A stretch of 15,847 nt of DNA. Origin: VFKU01 sp964620045 (GTDB lineage: Bacteria > Hydrogenedentota > Hydrogenedentia > Hydrogenedentales > GCA-2746185). Where the stretch lies: contig CAZUJL010000047.1 of assembly GCA_964620045.1 (NCBI GenBank), positions 1 through 15,847 of the forward strand, written 5' to 3'. The translations under genes were made by a program, and so were the position numbers. Below the pieces are notes generated by a model that saw only the letters and a program-made list of their open reading frames with translations, was not told where the DNA came from and ran no database searches. This document shows positions 1-6,630 of the stretch, piece by piece (the stretch's first letter is position 1; each line of letters begins with the position of its first letter).

Positions 1-1
1 G

Positions 2-958
2 GCCGGAAATCTGTACGGCACCTTCGACACGATTGGCGGATTTTACGAGACGCAGCCGGAGACCGTGCAGTCGTTGCGCGAGGTCACCGTCGGCCGATTG
101 TCCTATGACTGGAACGTATCGCGCGGATTCAACGTGCTGCCCTTTGTCGAAGTGGACGGCACGTACTACTCCAAAACGCTCGATGACGAACAGGACGCGG
201 TGCGCGCCTCGGCGACGGTCGGCGTGACGGCGCAGGCGCGCATGCAGCGGTCGTTCGCCGGGATTGGACACTTTACCGGCTTCAAGCACCTGATCATTCC
301 GTCCGCGACGCTGAGTTTCCGGCCGGATACGACGCTGGACGCCGAAGACACGCCGCGCTTCGACGACTACGACGATCGACCCGGCCGGTTCCGCATAGAG
401 AGCACGATCGACAACCTGTTGCTCGGCCGCAACGGGCCCACCGGGGAAATCTGGCCGGTGGCGCGGCTCACGCTGTACCAGGGCAACGACTTCACGAACG
501 AAGCCGTGCGCTCGAACGATTACGAGATCGAACTCGAAGTACGGCCGCGCCCGGCGTGGGGCATTCAGGCCGTTGGCGAAATGCACGATCTCGACGAAGA
601 CGACGACTTTCCGGGCGAGGACTTCAATCGGGTACTGACGTACCTCTTCTACGACAACAAGCTCAGCAAGAACACGATCAATGGGCGCCTCGGGTTCGCG
701 TTCACGGAATCCTCCGACGATGTGCTGAACCAGGAAATTCTGTACGGCATGGGCTATCGGCTGACGGGCAAGTGGTCGGTGGCGTTTGAGCAGCGCTACG
801 ATTTTGAGCGGGACGAATTGACGCGCCAGACGTATTCCCTGCGTCGAAAGTTCCACGATTGGGAAGTGGGGCTGGCCGTGCGTGATAAAGAGACCGGCGT
901 TGATATTGGCATTGAGATCAATCTCGTGAACTTCCCCGAGATCGGGCTGGGCCTCTAA
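2..958 (+). CDS. LptD-like outer-membrane beta-barrel protein, C-terminal part (5' truncated by window edge)
   Basis: An open frame runs in from the left edge (first full codon at base 2) and ends at TAA 956-958, so 318 C-terminal residues are visible. The protein is built of alternating polar/hydrophobic strands rich in Tyr, Phe and Arg, with acidic loops such as the DEDDD stretch near residue 200. The pattern of a barrel strand ending in 'IIPSATLSFRP', a later 'YGMGYRLTGKWSV' strand and a closing 'LRRKFHDWEVGLAV' strand resembles the end of the LptD/OstA barrel, which places LPS in the outer leaflet. The last residue is Leu rather than the Phe common at barrel ends. The N-terminal OstA domain lies outside the window, so another large barrel protein remains possible. 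The fold is well supported; the LptD identity is inference. Confidence 0.62.
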   Translation, partial: AGNLYGTFDTIGGFYETQPETVQSLREVTVGRLSYDWNVSRGFNVLPFVEVDGTYYSKTLDDEQDAVRASATVGVTAQARMQRSFAGIGHFTGFKHLIIPSATLSFRPDTTLDAEDTPRFDDYDDRPGRFRIESTIDNLLLGRNGPTGEIWPVARLTLYQGNDFTNEAVRSNDYEIELEVRPRPAWGIQAVGEMHDLDEDDDFPGEDFNRVLTYLFYDNKLSKNTINGRLGFAFTESSDDVLNQEILYGMGYRLTGKWSVAFEQRYDFERDELTRQTYSLRRKFHDWEVGLAVRDKETGVDIGIEINLVNFPEIGLGL

Positions 959-973
959 AGCGCGCTGCGCGCG

Positions 974-1002
974 TGGTATGCTGAACTAACCTATTCGAGG
1001 AG
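974..1002 (+). promoter_or_regulatory. Extended -10 promoter and Shine-Dalgarno for the M20 amidohydrolase
   Basis: TG-G-TATGCT at 974-982 is a TGn-extended -10 box, predicting a transcript start near 989. No good -35 is visible. GAGGAG at 997-1002 sits 7 nt before the ATG at 1010 and fixes that start. The gap after the upstream stop is only about 50 bp, so read-through from the barrel gene is also possible. Confidence 0.5.
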
Positions 1003-1009
1003 CCGTTGT

Positions 1010-2200
1010 ATGGCCGTGACCACGAGTGCGTTGCGCGAAACCATTTCGGGCCTGATGCCCGGCATCGTCGCGCTGCGCCATGAATTGCACGAGCATCCGG
1101 AAATTCGCTTCGAGGAGAAGTGGACTTCCGATCGCATTGCGCGTTTTTTGGATGAGCTCGGCGTGAGTTATCGGCGCGGGTACTGCAAGGGTACCGGCAT
1201 TGTGGCCACCATCGAAGGCCGCGGGTCGAAGACGGTCGCGCTGCGCAGCGACATGGACGCGCTCGAGATCAACGAAGAAACCGGCCTGCCGTATGCCTCG
1301 CGCATCCCGAACCGGATGCACGCCTGCGGGCACGACGGCCACATGGCCACGCTCTGCGGCGCGATCCAGACGCTGCAGCAGCACAAGGACGAACTGCGCG
1401 GCTCCGTGCGTTTCGTGTTTCAGCCGGCGGAAGAAAACGCCGCGGGCGGGCGCTACATGGTGGAAGAAGGCGTGCTCGATGGCGTCAGCGCGGCCTTCGG
1501 CATGCACGGCTGGCCGTGGTTGCCGGTCGGCATGGTGGCGATCAAGGAAGGCCCGGCGATGGCGAGCGCGGATTTCTTCCGCATCACGATCGTGGGCAAG
1601 GGAACACACGGCGCCGACCCAGGCTCCGGCGTCGATCCGATTGTGGTTGCGAGCCACATCGTGACGGCGCTGCAGAACATCGTGAGCCGCGAAGTGAACC
1701 CGTGGGATGCGGCCGTGGTGACGGTAGCGAGGATCGAATCCGGCTTCGCGTGGAACGTGATCCCGGAACAGGCGAAACTCGAAGGTACCTTCCGCGCGCT
1801 CAACGACAACGTGCGCAATCACTTGTACGACGCGATCCGGCGCGTGGCCGAGCACACCGCCCGCGCGCACCGCGCCGAGGCGCGTGTCGAATTTCCCGGC
1901 GAGCCGTATCCGTGCTTGTTTAACGACGTGACGATGAGTCGCTTCGCGGCGGGTATTGTGCGCGATGCCTTCGGCGAGGAATCGCTGATGCAGCCGAAGT
2001 ATCCGACGATGGGCGCGGAGGATTTCGCGTTCTATCTGCAGAAGGTGCCGGGCTCGTACTTGTGGCTGGGCGTGAATCCGAGCTCGACGCAGCCCTATCC
2101 GCCGCTGCACAGCCCGCGCTTCGACTTTAACGACGACGCGCTGCCGGTGGGCATTGAGATGTTCAGCCGGCTCGCGCTGGACTACCTCGCGACGCACTAA
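1010..2200 (+). CDS. M20-family metal-dependent amidohydrolase (hippurate / N-acyl-amino-acid hydrolase type)
   Basis: This is a 396-residue cytoplasmic enzyme of the M20D amidohydrolase group (HipO/IAA-amino-acid hydrolase/N-acetyl-diaminopimelate deacetylase relatives), which hydrolyse N-acyl amino acids. The length is typical. The metal ligands are all present: HACGHDGH at 104-111 (Cys106, His108), the paired glutamates Glu141-Glu142 in FQPAEE, His166 in FGMHGWP, and His367 in PLHSPRFDFN. The DMDAL motif is at 81-85, and the dimerisation domain lies roughly at 185-295. A GAGGAG ribosome site 7 nt upstream supports the ATG. It converges on the next gene with a 7-bp gap and no visible terminator. 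The family is certain; the substrate cannot be told from sequence. Confidence 0.93.
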   Translation: MAVTTSALRETISGLMPGIVALRHELHEHPEIRFEEKWTSDRIARFLDELGVSYRRGYCKGTGIVATIEGRGSKTVALRSDMDALEINEETGLPYASRIPNRMHACGHDGHMATLCGAIQTLQQHKDELRGSVRFVFQPAEENAAGGRYMVEEGVLDGVSAAFGMHGWPWLPVGMVAIKEGPAMASADFFRITIVGKGTHGADPGSGVDPIVVASHIVTALQNIVSREVNPWDAAVVTVARIESGFAWNVIPEQAKLEGTFRALNDNVRNHLYDAIRRVAEHTARAHRAEARVEFPGEPYPCLFNDVTMSRFAAGIVRDAFGEESLMQPKYPTMGAEDFAFYLQKVPGSYLWLGVNPSSTQPYPPLHSPRFDFNDDALPVGIEMFSRLALDYLATH

Positions 2201-2207
2201 GCGCGCG

Positions 2208-2915
2208 CTATTCCTTCGGCGGTTCGACGATCTCGGTCGGCTTGGTGTCCGCGCCGCTGGCCTCGCCGCGCAGCGAATCCATGATCGCCGCGCCAACGCC
2301 TTTGAACGTGATCACGTCCGTCAGCACCGTGCGCAGGAAAATCGCGGTCGATTTGGCGGCGTTCACCGGCTTGCCGCTGTCGAGATTGTTGATTTCAACC
2401 TTCGACAGCGGATACGGCATCTCTACACCGGGCACGACGCTCGAGCTCAGAAACAGATTTCCGTTCACGCAACGCAGCGTCTCCACTTTGAACGAGATGC
2501 GGCCTTCCGCTGATGCCAGGGTCTTCGCGAGCACGCCGATATTTGAGCCTTCGCCCATCTTGTGGTGCACGCGCAGCGTGGCGCCTTGCAGATCGAGCAG
2601 TTCGACCACGGGCTCGCGCGAGATCAGCGATTTCGGCGACATCACAATGTAGACCTGCGCGCAGGTGAGCGCGTTTTCGTCCGGGAAACCCGGCGGATTC
2701 GCGAGGGTGAAGTCCTTGAGTACAAGTGCGTGGCGCCGCACGCTGACGCGGATGCCCGAGATGCTGGACTTGGTTTCGAAGGCCTCGGACATCACATTGC
2801 CGACGCGCGCGCTGAAGAAGTCGTGCGCCTGCGTGAACACGAGCAACGCGCCGACGCCGATCAGGATCAGCACCAGGCCGATGCCCGTCAGCAGGATTTT
2901 GAAGAAGGATTTCAC
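2208..2915 (-). CDS. AsmA-like / DUF748-like membrane-anchored protein
   Basis: This 235-residue protein has one N-terminal membrane helix (about residues 5-28), and the rest is predicted periplasmic. It starts with GTG (2913-2915), 9 nt after the stop of the upstream lipoprotein gene, so the two are probably one operon. After the helix come SGIRVSV and 'LKDFTLANPPGF' (66-77). The 'NP-x-GF' turn inside beta-strand repeats is a signature seen in AsmA, YhdP and DUF748 envelope proteins, which are thought to take part in lipid or LPS traffic across the periplasm. It is much shorter than full AsmA proteins and so would represent one N-terminal module. The C-terminus is a Pro/Glu-rich tail. I see no clear Shine-Dalgarno; translation may be coupled to the upstream gene. 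The AsmA link is by motif only. Confidence 0.75.
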   Translation of the reverse strand: MKSFFKILLTGIGLVLILIGVGALLVFTQAHDFFSARVGNVMSEAFETKSSISGIRVSVRRHALVLKDFTLANPPGFPDENALTCAQVYIVMSPKSLISREPVVELLDLQGATLRVHHKMGEGSNIGVLAKTLASAEGRISFKVETLRCVNGNLFLSSSVVPGVEMPYPLSKVEINNLDSGKPVNAAKSTAIFLRTVLTDVITFKGVGAAIMDSLRGEASGADTKPTEIVEPPKE

Positions 2916-2924
2916 CGGCGCGGC

Positions 2925-3653
2925 CTACTGGGTAAGGCGCGAGAGTTCACGTAGTTTTTCGTATAGCGAGGACCACGTCATGCCGCCCGACTGCTCCGGC
3001 AACACAGGGGCGGCGGCGCTGTCGGGGCCGGCGACCCAGTCGAAGTGGAAAATCGAATTGAATCCATCGAGCGTGAGGCGCAGGCCCTGCGTGCCGGCGG
3101 GGATCGTGGGTGCGCCGGAGAGCACGTCGACTTTCGGGAATACGATCAGGTTCGTGCGACCGAAGCGGCGCAGGGTTCCTTCTTCGGTCTCGCCGGCCGT
3201 CGTCGCCATTACGCGCTGCGCGGGATAGACGGCCGTGCCGTCGGGCAGCGTGAGGTACGCGTCGATCGCGCGCATGCCGACCACGTCGTACGCGATGCTC
3301 GAATCGGGGAACGCGGATTCCAGGTTCACCTCGATCACATAGAAATTCGCGTTGATTGTGCTGGCGTCCGCCGCGAGCATCGGACTGATTTCCGCGCCCG
3401 AGGCCTGCTCGCGCTTGAGCTTCGCCTCGGCGACGCCGTTTGTGATCCACACGGCGTACGAGGTCGGTGCAAAGAGATTCGGATAGCGGCCGGAATCGAG
3501 TTGCACGGCCGCGGCCGGCGATACGGGCACGAAGTCGCCGACAGCGACCGGCACCGTGGGCGTTTCCGCGGGCTTTTTGGTGGTCTGGCAGGCGCTGAGC
3601 GCGAGCGCAAGGAACGCGGCCGCGATGACGGTGTGGTGGCGCACGGCGAGCAT
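2925..3653 (-). CDS. Predicted outer-membrane/periplasmic lipoprotein of unknown function
   Basis: The protein has 242 residues. The start at ATG 3651-3653 is chosen because GAGGGGGG (3668-3661 on the minus strand) lies 7 nt upstream and because it gives a proper lipoprotein signal: Met-Leu-Ala-Val-Arg, a hydrophobic core, and lipobox LSAC with lipidated Cys22. Open frame continues upstream to 3923, but that would bury the signal peptide. After a Thr/Pro/Lys linker the mature protein looks beta-rich, with no motif I recognise; the C-terminal 20 residues form a likely helix (SSLYEKLRELSRL). Residue 23 is Gln rather than Asp, so outer-membrane sorting is favoured if Lol rules apply. It precedes the AsmA-like gene by 9 nt, suggesting a joint envelope role. 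Confidence 0.8.
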   Translation of the reverse strand: MLAVRHHTVIAAAFLALALSACQTTKKPAETPTVPVAVGDFVPVSPAAAVQLDSGRYPNLFAPTSYAVWITNGVAEAKLKREQASGAEISPMLAADASTINANFYVIEVNLESAFPDSSIAYDVVGMRAIDAYLTLPDGTAVYPAQRVMATTAGETEEGTLRRFGRTNLIVFPKVDVLSGAPTIPAGTQGLRLTLDGFNSIFHFDWVAGPDSAAAPVLPEQSGGMTWSSLYEKLRELSRLTQ

Positions 3654-3679
3654 TGAAATTCCCCCCTCGGAACGACGCC

Positions 3680-3688
3680 ATGCTATCA
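3680..3688 (-). promoter_or_regulatory. Candidate extended -10 promoter for the lipoprotein operon
   Basis: Reading the minus strand, TG-A-TAGCAT spans 3688-3680, a TGn-extended -10 box about 27 nt before the lipoprotein ATG. The predicted start is near 3673, giving a short leader that holds the GAGGGGGG ribosome site. No convincing -35 is seen. The call rests on the same TGn pattern seen before other genes here. Confidence 0.4.
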
Positions 3689-3710
3689 CCGCCCGGATTT
3701 TTGCGCACAT

Positions 3711-3785
3711 TTTTGGACGCACTGCCACGAATTGGCGCGGCGCGTTGACAATTTTGGACGCTATTTTCGGCTGCACTGCCGAAAA
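3711..3785. promoter_or_regulatory. Direct repeats plus perfect palindrome: candidate activator/operator sites
   Basis: TTTTGGACGC occurs at 3711-3720 and again at 3752-3761, 41 bp apart (about four helical turns), each followed by a GCACTGCC or CACTGCC segment. Just after it lies a perfect inverted repeat, TTTTCGGC (3764-3771), 6-nt spacer, GCCGAAAA (3778-3785). These lie 56-130 bp upstream of the predicted sigma-54 start at 3841, where enhancer-binding activators usually sit. They also lie upstream of the divergent lipoprotein promoter. The arms carry T outside and A inside, so this is not an intrinsic terminator. The repeat structure is seen; the binding role is inferred. Confidence 0.45.
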
Positions 3786-3814
3786 ATGTGTGTGTGCGCC
3801 CGTTTTTTGCGCGA

Positions 3815-3830
3815 TGGCACAGCCGTTGCT
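3815..3830 (+). promoter_or_regulatory. Sigma-54 (RpoN) promoter, near-perfect -24/-12 match
   Basis: TGGCAC (3815-3820), five bases, TTGCT (3826-3830), then TT. This matches the sigma-54 consensus TGGCAC-N5-TTGCW at every defined position, with the invariant GG and GC at the right distance. The predicted transcript start is about 3841, 63 nt before the ATG of the 62-codon gene. The activator and signal are unknown; no RpoN or enhancer-binding protein gene is in the window. Confidence 0.72.
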
Positions 3831-3870
3831 TTTCCGCTGCGGGGAATGAGACTGACCGAGATAGCGGAAG

Positions 3871-3893
3871 GGCCCGTAGTGATGGGCCGGAGG
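3871..3893 (+). promoter_or_regulatory. Leader hairpin abutting a strong Shine-Dalgarno
   Basis: GGCCC (3871-3875) pairs with GGGCC (3884-3888) around an 8-nt loop, directly followed by GGAGGGGG (3889-3896). The core GGAGG ends 10 nt before the ATG at 3904. The hairpin touches the ribosome site and could modulate its access. The rest of the 63-nt leader shows no riboswitch that I recognise. Confidence 0.45.
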
Positions 3894-3903
3894 GGGAAAG
3901 ACC

Positions 3904-4092
3904 ATGAGCAAGGAAACCGTCATTCGTACCCAGTCGCCGATTATGGCCTGGTGCCTCAGGAAGTTCTGGAAGATGGAGCTGCGCGCCGTGTACTCGACGC
4001 CGCTCGTTCCGATCCTGGGTGCCGTGCTGTATTCGAGGTGCTGGGTATTGGTGGCGAGCGCGCCTGTTCACACGCCGCTCGCACACTTGTAA
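3904..4092 (+). CDS. Small protein of unknown function (62 aa), sigma-54-linked
   Basis: I do not recognise this protein. The case for a real gene is cumulative. There is an ATG behind a strong GGAGGGGG site and a sigma-54 promoter 63 nt upstream of it. Third codon positions are about 82% G/C (51 of 62), matching the neighbouring real genes, whereas the overlapping frames look noisier. An intrinsic terminator lies about 55 nt past the stop. The first half is basic and aromatic (MAWCLRKFWKMELR, 14-27). The second half, about residues 31-53, is fairly hydrophobic, with several Val/Leu/Ile, a Pro pair, one Arg and a Cys-Trp. It could lie in or on a membrane, but it is not a clean transmembrane helix. 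Cys17 and Cys46 are the only cysteines. A noncoding role for the transcript cannot be excluded. Confidence 0.58.
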   Translation: MSKETVIRTQSPIMAWCLRKFWKMELRAVYSTPLVPILGAVLYSRCWVLVASAPVHTPLAHL

Positions 4093-4111
4093 CCATTTTT
4101 CAGGGGGAAGG

Positions 4112-4143
4112 AGCGTCACTCGGACGGCAGCCTGAGTGACGAA
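4112..4143 (+). other. Stable hairpin downstream of the 62-aa gene
   Basis: CGTCACTCGG (4114-4123) pairs with CCTGAGTGACG (4131-4141), eight perfect pairs plus one G-U and one G-C, around a 7-nt loop. It is preceded by a Shine-Dalgarno-like AGGGGGAAGGAG (4102-4112) that has no start codon after it. There is no T-run, so it is not a terminator; it could protect the 3' end of the transcript or be an RNA element. Confidence 0.55.
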
Positions 4144-4146
4144 GTT

Positions 4147-4187
4147 GCGCCGGACCATGCACACCATGGCCCGGCGCGATTGTTTTT
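4147..4187 (+). terminator. Rho-independent terminator of the sigma-54 unit
   Basis: GCGCCGG (4147-4153) pairs with CCGGCGC (4171-4177). Inside it CCATG (4155-4159) pairs with CATGG (4165-4169), giving a 12-bp stem with one A-C mismatch. It is followed by GATTG and TTTTT (4183-4187). On the minus strand there is no T-run, so it works for rightward transcription. Its T-tract overlaps the stop codon of the convergent permease gene. Confidence 0.78.
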
Positions 4188-5472
4188 ACGCGGCGTGCCA
4201 GCGGAAGAGGCGCGTGCCGATCGCGAAGGTGACGGCGCCGGTGGCGAGCAGGATCACGCAGGGGGTGATCATTTCGGCGGGGGTGAATCCACGCCAGATG
4301 GAACCTTCGAGCGCGAGGATGGCCCACTTCACCGGGCTGATGGACGCGATGCTCTGCATCCACGGCGGCATGGCGAGCAGAGGGACGGCGCCGCCGCCCG
4401 TCATCGTCATGATGAGCATGATGGCGGAGCCGATGCCCGCGGCGGCCTCTTCGGTTTTGCCGAGGGTGGAGATGAACACCATGATGCCGGTGAAGCAGAG
4501 CACGGAGCAGGCGGCGGCCAGCGCGAAGAGCGGCACGGACTGCACGTGGACGTCGAGCACTTTCGCGGCGAAGGCATAGAGCAGCGCGCCGACGGAGGTC
4601 ATCGCGAGGATACAGGCGAGCGCTTTGCCGCCGATGATGTGCCAGCGGGTGAGCGGCGCGACCTGCATGCGGATGAGCGTGCCGCGGGCGCGCTCGCCGA
4701 CGAGGGACGCGGCGAAGCGCGTGACGCAGAAGAGGAAGGCCCAGGAAATGCCCTGGGGAAAAGAGTACTCGAACGAGTTGCGCGGGCCTTTGCGCGTTTC
4801 CATGGCGACAGACTCTTTTTGGACGACGAGCGGTTGGAAGAGGGGATTCGGATCGCCCGCGGCGCGGCCGGCGGTGACGCTGCGGCTGAGCTGATCGAGT
4901 TCGCTGAGCGCCGCGAGGAAGCGCTGCGTGTTGGCCTGGGCCGCCTGCGCATCGGGCACGGCCTGGTGTAGCGCGTCGGCGCCGGATTTGATCGCTTGCG
5001 TGCGCGCGTCGGGTTTGCTGAGCTGATCGGCGAGTGTTCCGAAGCCGAGCTGCATGATCATGCCTTCGAGCATCGCGCCCTCAGCAACGCGCGCGGGATC
5101 GGCGCCGAGCTCGACCGTGGCGCTTTTCCCGAGAAACGGATTCGCGCGGGCGGCGCCAAATCCGGCGGGAACGACGAGATACGCGGAGGCGTGGCCGAGG
5201 CGGACCTCTCGGGCGGCGTCTTCGCGCGTGGCAGGGACGACCTTCACACTCTTGTTCTCGTCGAGCTTGGCAATGAAGGCGCGGCTGGCGTCGGTGTTGT
5301 CCTCGTCGGCGACGACGACGTCGAAGCCTCCGCCTCCGCGCGAGCCGGTCGAGAAGATGGAGCCGATGAAGAGCGCGTAGAGGAAGGGGAACACGACGAC
5401 GAAGAACACGCCGACGCGGTCGCGCGCGAGGATGCGGAGATCCTTCATCGCCATGGCGAGGATTTCGCTCAT
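4186..5472 (-). CDS. ABC-2 type transporter permease
   Basis: This 428-residue inner-membrane protein is a permease of the ABC-2 exporter class (YhiH/YbhS/YbhR-like, ABC2_membrane_3). Its topology is characteristic: one N-terminal membrane helix (about 20-40), a large extracytoplasmic domain (about 41-240) and a C-terminal bundle of five helices (about 241-260, 280-300, 315-336, 345-367 and 402-420). The cytoplasmic loop carries the ERARGTL motif (260-266), the usual coupling segment of this class. The start overlaps the ATPase stop by 4 bp (ATGA), the classical arrangement of a two-gene exporter with coupled translation. There is no periplasmic adaptor gene beside it. The substrate is unknown; drug, lipid or polysaccharide export are all possible. 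Confidence 0.9.
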   Translation of the reverse strand: MSEILAMAMKDLRILARDRVGVFFVVVFPFLYALFIGSIFSTGSRGGGGFDVVVADEDNTDASRAFIAKLDENKSVKVVPATREDAAREVRLGHASAYLVVPAGFGAARANPFLGKSATVELGADPARVAEGAMLEGMIMQLGFGTLADQLSKPDARTQAIKSGADALHQAVPDAQAAQANTQRFLAALSELDQLSRSVTAGRAAGDPNPLFQPLVVQKESVAMETRKGPRNSFEYSFPQGISWAFLFCVTRFAASLVGERARGTLIRMQVAPLTRWHIIGGKALACILAMTSVGALLYAFAAKVLDVHVQSVPLFALAAACSVLCFTGIMVFISTLGKTEEAAAGIGSAIMLIMTMTGGGAVPLLAMPPWMQSIASISPVKWAILALEGSIWRGFTPAEMITPCVILLATGAVTFAIGTRLFRWHAA

Positions 5473-6317
5473 TCGTCGCGCAAATGCCTTCCGGTCAAGT
5501 TGAGGAACACGGTTTCGAGGTTCGGCTCGTTCACGCTGAACGTGCGCACTTCGGCCGTCGCCGCGAGGCGGTTCAACTCGGCGAGCGGGTTGTCGGTTTG
5601 CAACTCGACGTCACCGTTGCTGGTGTGCGCCGTCACAATGCGCGCGCCGCCGTGCTGCCGGATGAGCGCGGGCACGGTGTCGAGCGCGAGCAACTTGCCG
5701 TGGTCGACCACGCCGACGCGATTGCAGAGGCGTTGCGCTTCTTCCATGTAGTGCGTGGTGTAGACGACCGTCTTGCCGGCGTCGCGCAGCGCTTCGATTT
5801 TTTCGAAGATCGCGTTGCGCGATTGCGGGTCGACGCCGACCGTGGGTTCGTCGAGCAGGATCAGGTCGGGGTCGTGCACGAGCGCGGCGGCGATATTCAG
5901 CCGGCGCTTCATGCCGCCGGAGTAGGCCTCGGCGCGGTCGCGGCGGCGATCGTAGAGCCCGACGAACTCGAGCGAAGTCTTCACGCGGTCTTTGAGGGTC
6001 TGTCCGGAGAGGCCCTCGATTTTTCCGAAGAAGGTCAGGTTTTCTTCGCCGGTCAGCATCTCGTAAATCGCGAGGGCCTGCGGCGCGATGCCGATGCGGC
6101 GACGCACAGCCGGGTTCATTGGCGAACTGCCGCCGTCGAGCGCGATCTCGCCTGAATCGGGCGCGAGCAGGCCGACCGCCATGCTCACCGTCGTCGTCTT
6201 GCCGGCGCCGTTCGGGCCGAGCAGGCCGAAGATCTCGCCCTTGCGCACTTCGAGCGAGAGTCCATCGACGGCGACGTTGCCGTTGTATGCCTTGCGGATG
6301 TTGGTCAGGCGCAGCAT
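5469..6317 (-). CDS. ABC-2 exporter ATP-binding protein
   Basis: This 282-residue ATPase powers the permease encoded immediately downstream. All nucleotide-binding motifs are intact: Walker A GPNGAGKTT (34-42), Q-loop Gln80, signature YSGGM (132-136), Walker B LILLDEP (152-158), D-loop GVDP (161-164) and H-loop His189. The signature form and the C-terminal ~50-residue extension ending NLETVFLNLTGR are typical of the CcmA/DrrA-like drug/lipid export ATPases. No Shine-Dalgarno precedes the ATG (6315-6317); instead a TATACT box ends 8 nt before it, suggesting leaderless or nearly leaderless transcription. It is the first gene of a two-gene operon. Confidence 0.95.
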   Translation of the reverse strand: MLRLTNIRKAYNGNVAVDGLSLEVRKGEIFGLLGPNGAGKTTTVSMAVGLLAPDSGEIALDGGSSPMNPAVRRRIGIAPQALAIYEMLTGEENLTFFGKIEGLSGQTLKDRVKTSLEFVGLYDRRRDRAEAYSGGMKRRLNIAAALVHDPDLILLDEPTVGVDPQSRNAIFEKIEALRDAGKTVVYTTHYMEEAQRLCNRVGVVDHGKLLALDTVPALIRQHGGARIVTAHTSNGDVELQTDNPLAELNRLAATAEVRTFSVNEPNLETVFLNLTGRHLRDE

Positions 6318-6325
6318 GGGGGCGG

Positions 6326-6331
6326 AGTATA
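6326..6331 (-). promoter_or_regulatory. Candidate -10 box giving a leaderless ABC operon transcript
   Basis: On the minus strand TATACT occupies 6331-6326, with only 8 nt between it and the ATPase ATG. Transcription normally starts 6-8 nt past the -10, that is at or next to the ATG, and no ribosome site exists in that gap. No good -35 is visible. Confidence 0.42.
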
Positions 6332-6393
6332 GACCAATTTCGCCGAAACCCGGTTGTGGAGCAGCAACGATCGAGATAGGTCAACTTTATTTT

Positions 6394-6430
6394 TGCCACG
6401 GATCAATGCGGATGAAACGGATTAAGGGCA
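6394..6430. repeat. CCACGGAT-type degenerate intergenic repeat
   Basis: GCCACGGATCAATGCGGATG and the following AAACGGATTAAGGGCAAGGG form a purine-rich tract with near 10-12-bp repetition of CGGAT/GCGGAT. It resembles the CCACAGAG tracts at 7749 and 10623 and shares with them the trailing AAGGnCAAGG element. The rest of the gene-free stretch 6318-6657 holds this tract, a TGCGG-rich segment without an ORF of note, and two palindromes listed separately. Confidence 0.5.
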
Positions 6431-6575
6431 AGGGCCAAACCCGCTGTCCGCAGATGACGCCGATGGGCGCAGATTTCGGGAATAGTGGAAAGGGCGGATT
6501 TGGTTTGCAGTTCTTTGCGGTTTCAAAAAGGCTTTTCGCATCAGCCCTTTCCGCGAAGGTCGGATCGTTGGTTGA

Positions 6576-6623
6576 TGAGATTGCCACGGCGTTCCGCTTC
6601 TCGCGGAACGCCTCGCAATGACG
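6576..6623. repeat. GATTGC...GCAATGAC palindromic (REP-like) element
   Basis: GGCGTTCCGC (6588-6597) and GCGGAACGCC (6603-6612) form a perfect 10-bp stem with a 5-nt loop. Outside it TTGC (6581-6584) pairs with GCAA (6615-6618), framed by GAGA and TGACGG. I recall the general form GAGATTGC...GCAATGAC as a widespread intergenic repeat in environmental bacteria. Here there is one copy. Confidence 0.55.
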
Positions 6624-6630
6624 GTCTGCG

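Noticed and set aside
986..2296. 436-codon open frame antisense to the M20 gene, and similar long antisense frames over other genes
   Set aside because: Composition is Arg/His/Ala-rich as expected for the mirror of a GC-rich gene, with no motif or ribosome site; the M20 enzyme on the plus strand has all catalytic residues.
3745..3750. TTGACA as a sigma-70 -35 for the rightward unit
   Set aside because: No -10-like hexamer at 16-18 bp; TATTTT is only 11 bp away. The sigma-54 box explains the unit better.
3841..3903. Guanidine-I (ykkC) or another riboswitch in the 63-nt leader
   Set aside because: ACTGACCGAGA loosely recalls the ykkC core, but the other conserved blocks are missing, the leader is too short and the downstream gene is not a guanidine transporter or carboxylase.
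3654..3923. Upstream extension of the lipoprotein frame (total 332 codons)
   Set aside because: It would bury the lipoprotein signal peptide; a strong ribosome site precedes the internal ATG at 3653, and the extension covers the sigma-54 promoter region.
3846..4139. Alternative 98-codon frame overlapping the 62-aa gene
   Set aside because: GC at third positions looks clearly lower than in neighbouring genes, and its ATG has no ribosome site.
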